Assembly (NCBI GenBank): GCA_947625015.1
Contig: CANQMR010000026.1
Coordinates: 1-43,563 of the forward strand
Origin: an uncultured Lachnospiraceae bacterium
GTDB lineage: Bacteria; Bacillota; Clostridia; Lachnospirales; Lachnospiraceae
Length of the DNA: 43,563 nucleotides
Direction of reading: 5' to 3'
Under the pieces are notes generated by a model, which ran no database searches, was not told the origin of the DNA, and worked only from the letters and a program-made list of their open reading frames with translations. A program made the translations under genes and the position numbers. Positions 8,375 through 16,128 of this stretch are shown here, one piece after another. The stretch's first letter is position 1. Each line of letters begins with the position of its first letter.

Positions 8375-8923
8375 TTATATTTTCTCCCGCCTGACCTCTT
8401 TTGTCAGAATTTCCCGGCGAATATATGCAAGAGTTGCATCCTCCCCCTGCTCCGCTAACATCGTAAGCAGCCGTTCTAAAAGCTGTGCCGTCTCCGGGTG
8501 CAGCAGATATTTGGCCTTTCCCTTCTGATAATAGGCAAGGGGCATACCGTCGTTGTAATTGTCCCGGTTGTAGTTCTTGCTGGCGGCTACCCGGTCGCAA
8601 AACATCTCCACCACATATTTGACCGGCATTTTCATGCCCGTCATGCCGCCGTCCCTGGTATTATAATCCAGCCAGTATTCCAAATGGTGCTTATTGCGGC
8701 CCTTATGGTGCAGCCAGGCCGATGTATAGCCCTTGTCTTCCCTCTCCGCATTGTTGGGGCTCCGGTCGCCCTGATAATATTTGACGCCCACTAAAAATTC
8801 AGTCGGGCTGTATTTGGAGAGGTCATGCAAAAGGCCCTGCTTGTACATGCCAAGCCGAAAGCAGGATTTCATAACCAGCCATTTGTGATGATTAATCGTC
8901 TTTAAATGCTTCCACCAGTTCAT
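8375..8923 (-). CDS. DUF5662-family protein with HD-like metal-binding residues
   Basis: This 182-aa protein of unknown function is recognised as the DUF5662 type by INHHKWLVMKSCFRLGMYKQ (about 10-29), LLHDLSKYSPTEF (about 31-44), WLHHKGRNKHHLEYW (about 71-85) and the C-terminal TVLAEQ-like helices. The clustered histidines and the His-Asp pair resemble an HD-type metal site, so hydrolase activity is possible but inferred. Its stop codon lies 15 nt before the dnaE start on the same strand, so it is probably in one transcript with dnaE and the methyltransferase. A GAGGACGGAAGA site precedes the ATG. Confidence 0.78.
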   Translation of the reverse strand: MNWWKHLKTINHHKWLVMKSCFRLGMYKQGLLHDLSKYSPTEFLVGVKYYQGDRSPNNAEREDKGYTSAWLHHKGRNKHHLEYWLDYNTRDGGMTGMKMPVKYVVEMFCDRVAASKNYNRDNYNDGMPLAYYQKGKAKYLLHPETAQLLERLLTMLAEQGEDATLAYIRREILTKEVRREKI

Positions 8924-8988
8924 TCTTCCGTCCTCGCCATCCCTTTATGTCCAGTGATTTCTAATGCTTTACAGATAACCTCTGCGTC

Positions 8989-10281
8989 CTAAAAATTCCA
9001 GAGACCATACAGCGGAATATTCAGTATCCCTTTGGCAAAGCCCAATTCACCTAAGGATATGCGGATTGCCATATGATTTCTGTACTTGCTGTTAAAGACC
9101 TTCATGCTCTGGGCCTTTCTGCGCACCTTGGACTGTACATCTACCGGCACCACCTCGCCGTCATCCTCAAAGACAAAATCCACTCTGGCCGTTGCCCCGG
9201 ATATCCAGAAATACAGCTTATCTACGGTCTTGTTCATGGTAAGCTCGGAAAGGACAAACTGCTCTAAGAGGGCGCCATTGATATCCTCTAACTCTCCCTG
9301 CTCCAAATTCAGCCGGTTATGGGAAACTCCGCACATTACCCGCAGAAGGCCATGGTCTAAATGATAAAGCTCAAAGGATTTCTCATCTACCTGCATGGCA
9401 AGAGGGGCAACCCCTTCCCGAATCCGGTTTACCTTCCGCAAAAGCCCGGTATCCACCAGCCAGTCCACAGAGCCTTCATATTCCCTGGCTCTGGCCTTTT
9501 CATCTACATACTGATACATAAACTTGCGGTTCTCTTTTTCCATCTGGGCGGGAATACTGTTCCATATCCGCTCCACCTTGGCCGCGTAGGTCTTAGGCAC
9601 ATACCGTTCAATATGCTCCCGGCACCGGGCCAGCACCGCCTGTAAAATGGAATCTACCCGGTCTAAATCATGGTTCTTCACATAATCGAGAACCACAATG
9701 GGCATTCCGCCGGTAATATAGAAAACCTTCAGATATTCCGTAATCTGCTCAATAATCTCCGGTGCCACAGGCTCTAGCTTCTGATTCTCAATATGCCTGC
9801 ACAAATCCTGCGCCTTATTCGCCGTCAGAAATTCCTCAAAGGTCATGGGATAAAGCTGAAGGCATTGAAATTCACCTTCAAACTCCGCCTCATGGGCGAT
9901 CGTCCCCACCGTAGAGACAATCATGCAGACAGGAAGATCCGGCCGCTGACGTTTTAGGCTCATCACCGCCTCCACCGCTTTGGGATATAAATGAATCTCA
10001 TCAAATACGAACAGGGTATTTCCCTCCTCGCAGGTCTGTTCGCAGTACAGGGATATGGCGGCAATCAGCTTATCCGCTTTGATTCTGGCTCCCTGCTTAA
10101 ACAGTGCGGCAGCCTCCTTGTCCTTCTCAAAATCCACATACATCAGCTTCTTAAAAAAGCCCTGCCCAAAATCAATCATGGTCCAGGTCTTTCCCACGCC
10201 CTTTGCCCCTTTTAACAGCAGAACCTTATCCATTCCGCCCTCATACCACTCCATTAAATCATTCATTATAATCCGATACAT
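8989..10281 (-). CDS. AAA ATPase with C-terminal DUF4143 domain
   Basis: The 430-aa cytoplasmic P-loop ATPase has Walker A GAKGVGKT (residues 25-32) and Walker B TLFVFDEIHLYPKAVEA near 93-109. A central helical part and a C-terminal DUF4143 region carry LYFWISGATARVDFVFED and VPVDVQSKVRRKAQSMKVF. That last stretch resembles the nuclease-like D-x-K pattern of DUF4143/PD-(D/E)XK proteins. The longest frame starts with GTG at 10299, but an AGGAGG ribosome site lies inside it, 6 nt before the ATG at 10281. Such ATPases are widespread and poorly understood. The gene has its own promoter. Confidence 0.88.
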   Translation of the reverse strand: MYRIIMNDLMEWYEGGMDKVLLLKGAKGVGKTWTMIDFGQGFFKKLMYVDFEKDKEAAALFKQGARIKADKLIAAISLYCEQTCEEGNTLFVFDEIHLYPKAVEAVMSLKRQRPDLPVCMIVSTVGTIAHEAEFEGEFQCLQLYPMTFEEFLTANKAQDLCRHIENQKLEPVAPEIIEQITEYLKVFYITGGMPIVVLDYVKNHDLDRVDSILQAVLARCREHIERYVPKTYAAKVERIWNSIPAQMEKENRKFMYQYVDEKARAREYEGSVDWLVDTGLLRKVNRIREGVAPLAMQVDEKSFELYHLDHGLLRVMCGVSHNRLNLEQGELEDINGALLEQFVLSELTMNKTVDKLYFWISGATARVDFVFEDDGEVVPVDVQSKVRRKAQSMKVFNSKYRNHMAIRISLGELGFAKGILNIPLYGLWNF

Positions 10282-10396
10282 CTCTTTCCTCCTGCTCACC
10301 GCATATCATGAATTTCACCCATAGGCTTTCCGCCCCTTTATCTGCAAGTCCGCCTCGTCTGCCTACAATTATGTCACAAAATTCAAACCTAACTTA

Positions 10397-10425
10397 ACTA
10401 TATCATTTTACGGCAAAATTGTAAA
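10397..10425 (-). promoter_or_regulatory. promoter of the AAA/DUF4143 gene
   Basis: On the minus strand TTTACA (10420-10425), a 17-bp spacer and TATAGT (10397-10402). It is located between the stop of the MocR gene and the start of the ATPase gene. Confidence 0.6.
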
Positions 10426-10441
10426 TAGCCGCTTTCACCGG

Positions 10442-11899
10442 TCACATTCTATCCAAAAAAAGACCTTCCCACGCTTTTTGCAGCGCCAAAACCCCCTCTT
10501 TAATCTCTGCCTCCTTTAATCTGGCGTAGCCTAACAGGACTGCGGGCTGCCTTAACTCCTCCCTGATATAAAAATCCGAAAGGGCGTAGATGTGGATTCC
10601 CTCTTTTGCCGCGGCCTCCACCATCCGTTTTTCCTGCTCCGCCGCATCCTCCGTTTTCCCGCCAACGGCCAGCAGAAAATGCAGTCCCGCGCTGCTGCCC
10701 GCTATCTCCACCGGAAGTCTGGATTCCCTCAATTCCTGCAAAAGCATATCATGCTTCGTCTTATAGATTTTGCGCATCCGGTTTAAATGCCGCTCAAAAT
10801 CCCCCTGCAAGAGAAACCGGCTGATTAACCGCTGGTCAATCCTCGACACAGTGGAAAAGTAAAAATCTGCCACCTGATGATACCGGTTTAGCAGCTTTTC
10901 CGGCAGAACCATATAACTAATCCGGATTCCCGGCGCAATGGCTTTGGAAAATGTGCCAATATAGATAACCTTTCCAAAAGGATCCTGGCTGTGCAATGCC
11001 GGAATCGGTTTTCCCGCATAACGAAATTCACTGTCATAATCATCCTCTATAATATACCGCCCTTCCTGTCCGCCCGCCCAGGCTAACAGCTTCTGCCTGC
11101 GGCTGGCAGACAGGACCATGCCCATGGGGAAATGGTGGGCCGGCGTTACATAGGCTAATTCGGCGCCGGTTGCTTCTAACAATTCTGTCCTCATTCCCTG
11201 TTCGTCTACGGACACAGGCGAAATCTGATACCCTAAGCTCTCAAAAAAGGTATACGCCTGCTTGTAAGTGGGATTTTCCATGGCAATATGCTTTTTGCTC
11301 TCAAAAATGCGGCTTAACAACAGCAGCATATAGTCGCTTCCCGCCCCGATGATAATCTGCTCCGGCTTGCAGCGGACGCCCCTGGACTGATAAAGATAAC
11401 TCTGTACGGCCTGCCGCAGTTCCAAATCTCCCTGATGGTCGCCGGACAGGAACAAATCCTTGTTGTCATCGATCAGACATTCCCGCATCAGTTTTCTCCA
11501 GGTCCCATACGGAAAATAATCCATATCCACCCCGTTTAAGGAAAAATCCACCTTATAGGGAATTTTACTCTCAACGGCGCCTTCCCTTCCGTATCCGGTC
11601 TGTTCCCCTTCTGCGGAACCGCCGTTATATAAATTTTCCTTCCGGGCATAGAGGTAATCTAACTTACAGACATAATATCCCTTCTGGGGAACCGGTTCTA
11701 TATACCCTTCTGCCACCAACTGCCCGTATGCCATATCAATGGTATTGCGGCTGACCGATAAATGGGAGGCCAATCCCCGGCCGGAGGGCAGTTTCATGCC
11801 GCAGGGCAGGCTGCCGCTTATGATATCATCCCGGATATATCTGTAAATCTGTTCATAAATAGGCATTTTGCTCTTTGTCTCAATAGGAATGGTAAGCAT
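10442..11899 (-). CDS. MocR/PdxR-type GntR regulator with PLP-dependent aminotransferase domain
   Basis: The 485-aa protein joins an N-terminal GntR winged helix (residues about 8-80, including IYEQIYRYIRDDIISGSL, KLPSGRGLASHLSVSRNTI and PQKGYYVCKL) to a fold-type I aminotransferase-like domain (about 120-480). PLP-binding signatures are visible: IIEDDYDSEFRY and IGTFSKAIAPGIRISYMVLP, where the Lys of FSK is the expected Schiff-base residue. In the family this domain senses PLP or an amino-acid adduct. No pdxS/pdxT or obvious target gene lies next to it in this window, so its regulon is unknown. AAGGAGA lies about 9 nt before the ATG. Confidence 0.93.
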   Translation of the reverse strand: MLTIPIETKSKMPIYEQIYRYIRDDIISGSLPCGMKLPSGRGLASHLSVSRNTIDMAYGQLVAEGYIEPVPQKGYYVCKLDYLYARKENLYNGGSAEGEQTGYGREGAVESKIPYKVDFSLNGVDMDYFPYGTWRKLMRECLIDDNKDLFLSGDHQGDLELRQAVQSYLYQSRGVRCKPEQIIIGAGSDYMLLLLSRIFESKKHIAMENPTYKQAYTFFESLGYQISPVSVDEQGMRTELLEATGAELAYVTPAHHFPMGMVLSASRRQKLLAWAGGQEGRYIIEDDYDSEFRYAGKPIPALHSQDPFGKVIYIGTFSKAIAPGIRISYMVLPEKLLNRYHQVADFYFSTVSRIDQRLISRFLLQGDFERHLNRMRKIYKTKHDMLLQELRESRLPVEIAGSSAGLHFLLAVGGKTEDAAEQEKRMVEAAAKEGIHIYALSDFYIREELRQPAVLLGYARLKEAEIKEGVLALQKAWEGLFLDRM

Positions 11900-11972
11900 A
11901 AGGTGAACTCTCCTTAATATTATGTCAACCGATTGTTTTTATAAAGCCAGAGGGCAGAACCGGCTATAGAAT

Positions 11973-12007
11973 AAACAAGAGGAAAAAGCATCCCCTGCTT
12001 TCTCCTC
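11973..12007 (-). terminator. terminator after the Sel1-repeat gene
   Basis: On the minus strand GAGGAGAAAGCA pairs with TGCTTTTTCCTC (12 bp, one G-U) around GGGGA, followed by TTGTTTATT. It lies 30 nt after the stop codon. Confidence 0.75.
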
Positions 12008-12037
12008 TCCTCTATTTTCCAAAACTATATCTGTCCA

Positions 12038-14791
12038 TTACACAAAGGTCATTCCCTCGTCATCCTCGTCTTTGCTGATTGACAGCATACCGCTGTCTGT
12101 GGTATTAGACATTAACAGCGTCAGGCCAATATGCTTATTGGCCTTTTCCCCTGTTGCCACATAGATCTCGCCGGACTCAACCAATGTCAGGGCAATCTCT
12201 AATGCCTGCTCCTTAAACCGCATCAGCTCCCGCCTGTCAATGGAACTTAGCTTGAACAAATACTGGTTCTTTGAGCTGATCAGAAGAATACTGTACTTAT
12301 TATTCCCGGCCTTCCTCGTCAGCATACCGGAACCTACCATTCTGGAGTTTGCCACCAGAATCTCGGAATTTTCTTCGTCTGCATACTCGCTGTAAATCAG
12401 ATTAAAGATTTTATTATATTCCTCCTCAGAGTTGACATTTACCGGCATCTCCGCAACGGCAAACTCCACTACGGAATCCGCAAAGCGAATGGTTCCGCCC
12501 TCGTCATTAATCACAGCCGTACAACTCTTGGGTACCTGCAAGCGGAAGAACTTATTCTGGATAACCTTATTGGAGCTGTTCTCTTTCGGATTCAGCAATT
12601 CCTTAAACTGTTCCTCAATCAAATGCATACAGCTTAACGCGTCCACATCTCCCTGCTTCACCACTTCTTTCAGCCCTTCATAGAGGTCAATCATGGACTG
12701 GTCAAGACTGTTTACCAGACCGAGCAGCTGTTTAAGCGCAGGAATAGAACCCTTCTTTGCCACATCATAGTAAAGCGTCTGCTTCTCCTCCGGCGTCACG
12801 CCCTTGGAAATCTTATGCTCCACAACCTGGTACAGATATTCCTTTCCAAAATCCTCGTACCCGGCTTCATATGCCTGATAGAAGTAATCCAGACTGCGGA
12901 TTGGACCGGAATAGCCCTCCTCCTTTTCCTTAGCCTGGCAATATGCACCATACTCGTAAGCCGCCTGCACGCTGCCCAACTCAATGGCCTTGGCAAACGC
13001 CTGCTCAATCTCTTCATCACTGGCCAGATAAAATACCTGCTCCCGCTTATTCATAGCCACCTTAAAGGCGGTATCGGCAATACCTTCATTTACCGCGCGC
13101 TCCCACATATCAATGGTAGCCTGCAGCTTCTCCGGCTCGCCTAAGCTTTCAATATCCCGGATATAGGGCTCCGCTTCAAAGATACCGTTCTCCAAGGCTT
13201 TCTTCAAATATTCTAACGCCTTAACGCCGTCCCGTTTGCCGCCAACCAGACCATAGTAGTAAAATCTTCCCAGATAAAACGGCACCCGCTTATGATTCAA
13301 CCGATCTGCATTTTCATACCATGACTTGGCCTCCACATAATTCTTAAGCTGCTGGTCGTAAATGGTTCCGATTAAGAACGCCAGATCCGGGTCCTTATTG
13401 GCCTCGAACAACTGCTTGGCGTAGCTTATGGTCTTATTGATATCCCGGTAAGGACTGTCCTCGTCAAAGTAAAGTTCAATCAACAGATAGCTTGCCTTTT
13501 CACTGCCATTTTGCAGCGCCGTTGTGGCATAGTGCATGGCCTTGTCGTAGTCTTCCATATTGTAATAATATAACGCCTCATTGTAATACTGAATCTCCGT
13601 ACGGTTCGCGCTCTTGTTGCTAAGCAGGGTAGGAATGACAAAGGCAAAGGAGTTAGCTACCTCAAAGATAATCTCATTGTACTGCTCCATGATATCCATG
13701 GTAGAACAGATAAACCGAAGACAGGCCCAGCGGTTCTTCTGCTTAAATACAAAAGTTACAATTCCCTTGTCAATCTCCTTGTGGTAAAACCGGGCGGAAA
13801 TACCGTTGGCATATTCTGTAATATACGGCGTAATATTGACATCCAAATCATACGCCTCATTCATATAGTAGAGGTAATCGTCAATCCTTCTCTCGGAATC
13901 CTTTGGCACTGTCGTATAAGTAACATAAATGGCAAAATCCGTATAGGTATGGCTGGGCGCATAGTACTCCTCATCCGTATCCACATCAATGCTCTTTACC
14001 CAATCTTTGGGCAGCTTGTGTATATATCCCTCCACCTGGTCGTGGACATAGGTATATTGATACTGAAGCTTGGTTGCGTCCTGAGCCTTATAACGAAATT
14101 CAATGCCTCTGGCCTTACGCTTTTCCAAAATCTCAGAGTAAATCTTATCTTTTTCCTCAAACTCGATGCTGTCGGCATGGGTGGCATTGTACTCGATCCG
14201 TTCCACTGCCGCTTTCGCCTTGTCGTCGCCCTTGTCAGCCAGCTTTTGATACCAGGATTTGGCCTTTTCGATATCAATGGGCACGACAAAATCACTTTTC
14301 TGCCCAAACTCATCAATCCGGTTCAAACCCTTTTCATAGATATCCCCCAAACGCATAAACGCCTGGGATACGTTATAGGACGCCGCCTTTTCCAGATAGG
14401 TAATGGCCTTGGAGAAATTCTGCAAATCCAACATAAGCAGACCCAGCTTGTAGAGCAGATTCCCGTCTTCTACCAGTTTGATATACCGCTCATAGTATTT
14501 GGCTGCCATTTCTCTGTCAACCTTCGTCTGGATATTCTGATACTTACCGGTCTCGTATACTTCCCCTAATATCTTCAACGCTTCACAGCCAAACTGCTGG
14601 TACTGCATCTCCATCATACCAATATCTGCAATCTGGTTCAGCGCCTTAATCGCCTCTTCGGAAATTCCATGCTGAATCAGCTCCTGCGCCTTATTGTACT
14701 GCTTTTCCACATTGTTCGTCTGCTCTGCTTCCTGTTTGATATTCTGCTTTACAAAAGGAATCTTATTCAAAAAATTTGCAAAACGCCCCAT
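12038..14791 (-). CDS. large Sel1/TPR-repeat protein with two PsbP/Mog1-like modules
   Basis: This 917-aa protein has no signal peptide or membrane segment and is probably cytoplasmic. Repeated helical pairs of the Sel1/TPR kind occupy about residues 30-200 and 395-740, for example AFMRLGDIYEKG, PFYLGRFYYYGLVGG and AAYEYGAYCQAKE. Two alpha/beta modules interrupt and end the solenoid, at about 255-385 and 746-872. They share one layout: a LPKDW/VPKSC entry, a DFAIYV/EFAVAE strand, a helix, a YSILLIS-type strand pair and a final helix. I compare this with PsbP/Mog1-like (DUF1795-type) folds; that is inference. The longest frame starts at a GTG 13 codons upstream without a ribosome site; AAGGTG lies 6 nt before the ATG used. 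Function unknown. Confidence 0.8.
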   Translation of the reverse strand: MGRFANFLNKIPFVKQNIKQEAEQTNNVEKQYNKAQELIQHGISEEAIKALNQIADIGMMEMQYQQFGCEALKILGEVYETGKYQNIQTKVDREMAAKYYERYIKLVEDGNLLYKLGLLMLDLQNFSKAITYLEKAASYNVSQAFMRLGDIYEKGLNRIDEFGQKSDFVVPIDIEKAKSWYQKLADKGDDKAKAAVERIEYNATHADSIEFEEKDKIYSEILEKRKARGIEFRYKAQDATKLQYQYTYVHDQVEGYIHKLPKDWVKSIDVDTDEEYYAPSHTYTDFAIYVTYTTVPKDSERRIDDYLYYMNEAYDLDVNITPYITEYANGISARFYHKEIDKGIVTFVFKQKNRWACLRFICSTMDIMEQYNEIIFEVANSFAFVIPTLLSNKSANRTEIQYYNEALYYYNMEDYDKAMHYATTALQNGSEKASYLLIELYFDEDSPYRDINKTISYAKQLFEANKDPDLAFLIGTIYDQQLKNYVEAKSWYENADRLNHKRVPFYLGRFYYYGLVGGKRDGVKALEYLKKALENGIFEAEPYIRDIESLGEPEKLQATIDMWERAVNEGIADTAFKVAMNKREQVFYLASDEEIEQAFAKAIELGSVQAAYEYGAYCQAKEKEEGYSGPIRSLDYFYQAYEAGYEDFGKEYLYQVVEHKISKGVTPEEKQTLYYDVAKKGSIPALKQLLGLVNSLDQSMIDLYEGLKEVVKQGDVDALSCMHLIEEQFKELLNPKENSSNKVIQNKFFRLQVPKSCTAVINDEGGTIRFADSVVEFAVAEMPVNVNSEEEYNKIFNLIYSEYADEENSEILVANSRMVGSGMLTRKAGNNKYSILLISSKNQYLFKLSSIDRRELMRFKEQALEIALTLVESGEIYVATGEKANKHIGLTLLMSNTTDSGMLSISKDEDDEGMTFV

Positions 14792-14843
14792 CCCACTCAC
14801 CTTCTTTTCCCCTAATAATAAATATGGCACATAATTATATTAA

Positions 14844-14872
14844 TTTTACCACAACTACTTCCAAAGGGCAAG
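14844..14872 (-). promoter_or_regulatory. promoter of the Sel1-repeat gene
   Basis: On the minus strand TTGCCC (14867-14872), a 17-bp spacer and TAAAAT (14844-14849). Its predicted start near 14837 leaves a short leader to the ATG at 14791 and argues against the longer GTG start at 14830. Confidence 0.5.
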
Positions 14873-14896
14873 TAACTAAACCCTAAAACCTTGATG

Positions 14897-14931
14897 AAAA
14901 AAGAACGCCAAAGGGTTATCCTTCGACGTTC
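14897..14931 (-). terminator. terminator after the FliD-like gene
   Basis: On the minus strand GAACGTCGAAGG pairs with CCTTTGGCGTTC (12 bp with G-U pairs) and is followed by six T. It lies about 40 nt after the stop codon. Confidence 0.82.
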
Positions 14932-14970
14932 TCACTATTCCTATGAAACACTAAATCTATATGTCTGCTC

Positions 14971-15729
14971 CTATAATAAACTATCTAAGATATTACCGGA
15001 CGTATAACTTCCCCATGTGCCTGCCGCAGTATAGGAATTGCTGTTGCCCAATGAATCATTGACATTCAGATAAATGCTGCTTGCTGCGGACTGAATCTGG
15101 GAGCCGTAAGAGCCGTTGCCATTGAACAGGGACTTCACCACGCTCATATCTGCTTCCTTGAACTTCTCCTCATCAATGGATAAAGTATTGTCAGCATTCA
15201 TGGAAATACCAATCTTGCCAAGGAGAGAAGAATTGCTTCCGGTAGCCTGAATCATCCGAAGCGTCTGTCTCAATACCGCGTGATCCTCGCTGCTGGTAGA
15301 ACCCTTCACCATACCATTGTACGCCTCTACCAAACTGTTCACTGCCTTATAAATCTTATCGGCATCATATCCTTTGGTTGTCGTTCCGTCTTCCTCGTTC
15401 TTAATGTCTACCTTCTTAAAGATAGAATCCTTACCTGTTGCGGTAACTGCCTCAGCCGCCTTGTAAAGCTTATCTGCATTGGTCTTAAGAGAGTTCTTGG
15501 TTGCCGTAGAATCCTTATCCTTAGAGCTAACCTTGCTGTTGCTCTCATCCTTGCCATACTTCTGGTAGTAAGCCTTAATCAGCTTGCTGTAGGAGCCTCT
15601 TGTAACAGAAGCATATTCCGCTAAATCAATTCCTAAAATATTGCCTGTGGTGGACCGATTCGTGCTGGTGCTTCCAAACATATACGAATAATCGTTATAT
15701 CCACCCCAAATACCATTCATTCCTGCCAT
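14971..15729 (-). CDS. small protein resembling the C-terminal part of flagellar cap protein FliD
   Basis: The 252-aa protein begins MAGMNGIWGGYNDYSYMFGS. It has a low-complexity Ser/Lys/Asp/Thr-rich stretch (about 60-82), then a region (about 120-235) that reads like the FliD C-terminal domain: KAVNSLVEAYNGMVKG, LLGKIGISMNADNTLSIDEE, KFKEADMSVVKSLFNG. It is rich in Asn, Ser, Gly and Tyr, has no signal peptide or transmembrane helix, and no cysteine. No flagellar gene is nearby. AAAGGAG lies 8 nt before the ATG; the longer frame starting at 15774 places that site inside the coding region. It could be a surface or flagellar-exported protein; the function is unknown and the FliD resemblance comes from pattern recognition only. 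Confidence 0.7.
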   Translation of the reverse strand: MAGMNGIWGGYNDYSYMFGSTSTNRSTTGNILGIDLAEYASVTRGSYSKLIKAYYQKYGKDESNSKVSSKDKDSTATKNSLKTNADKLYKAAEAVTATGKDSIFKKVDIKNEEDGTTTKGYDADKIYKAVNSLVEAYNGMVKGSTSSEDHAVLRQTLRMIQATGSNSSLLGKIGISMNADNTLSIDEEKFKEADMSVVKSLFNGNGSYGSQIQSAASSIYLNVNDSLGNSNSYTAAGTWGSYTSGNILDSLL

Positions 15730-15791
15730 AATCAACACTCCTTTGAAATTAATACGAACATCCTTGTTCTTCATTTACATTCATCAAAATG

Positions 15792-15820
15792 ATTGTAACA
15801 CAGAATCTTTTATTTGAAAA
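15792..15820 (-). promoter_or_regulatory. promoter of the FliD-like gene
   Basis: On the minus strand TTTTCA (15815-15820), a 17-bp spacer and TACAAT (15792-15797). The -35 is a 4 of 6 match. There is no sigma-28 (TAAA/GCCGATAA) signature, so the gene does not look like a late flagellar gene. Confidence 0.45.
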
Positions 15821-15853
15821 CCCTGAAAGCATAAAAAGACTATGGAAAACAGG

Positions 15854-16111
15854 CTATTTTGCATCCTGAAGATATTGGGCAAGGGCATTTACCGCTTTCT
15901 CCTCATCAGCCCCTTCCGCAGTCACAGTAACCTCCTCGTCCTGTCTGAGGCCTAAGCTCATCATGCCCATAATGCTTTTTGCATTAATCTTCTTATCCTC
16001 TGCCATGATGTAGACCTTGCTGTCAAACTGGCTTGCCTTCTGCACCAAAACCGCCACCGGTCTTGCCTCTGCGTCCGCCGCCAAATTTACCATTACCGTC
16101 TTGCTTGTCAT
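15854..16111 (-). CDS. Crh-like HPr-family regulator lacking the catalytic histidine
   Basis: The 85-aa protein has the HPr fold and length. In canonical HPr the motif GLHARPAA carries the phosphorylatable His15. Here the same place reads DAEARPVA, with Glu at position 15. The regulatory site is intact: INAKSIMGMMSLGL has Ser at position 46. Loss of His15 with retention of Ser46 is the pattern of Bacillus Crh (which has Gln15): a CcpA co-regulator phosphorylated by HprK, not a PTS phosphocarrier. The gene directly follows whiA, as crh does in B. subtilis. AAGGAGG lies about 9 nt before the ATG; a longer GTG frame overlaps the whiA stop. hprK is 4 kb upstream in the same block. Confidence 0.9.
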   Translation of the reverse strand: MTSKTVMVNLAADAEARPVAVLVQKASQFDSKVYIMAEDKKINAKSIMGMMSLGLRQDEEVTVTAEGADEEKAVNALAQYLQDAK

Positions 16112-16128
16112 CTCTCTTTTCCTCCTTA

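Noticed and set aside
13781-14569. 262-codon plus-strand hydrophobic open frame
   Set aside because: It is antisense to the Sel1-repeat gene; the hydrophobicity follows from the complement of charged codons.
15821-15853. Terminator after the Crh-like gene
   Set aside because: Only a four-base CCTG/CAGG pairing with a long loop is visible; not enough for a call.
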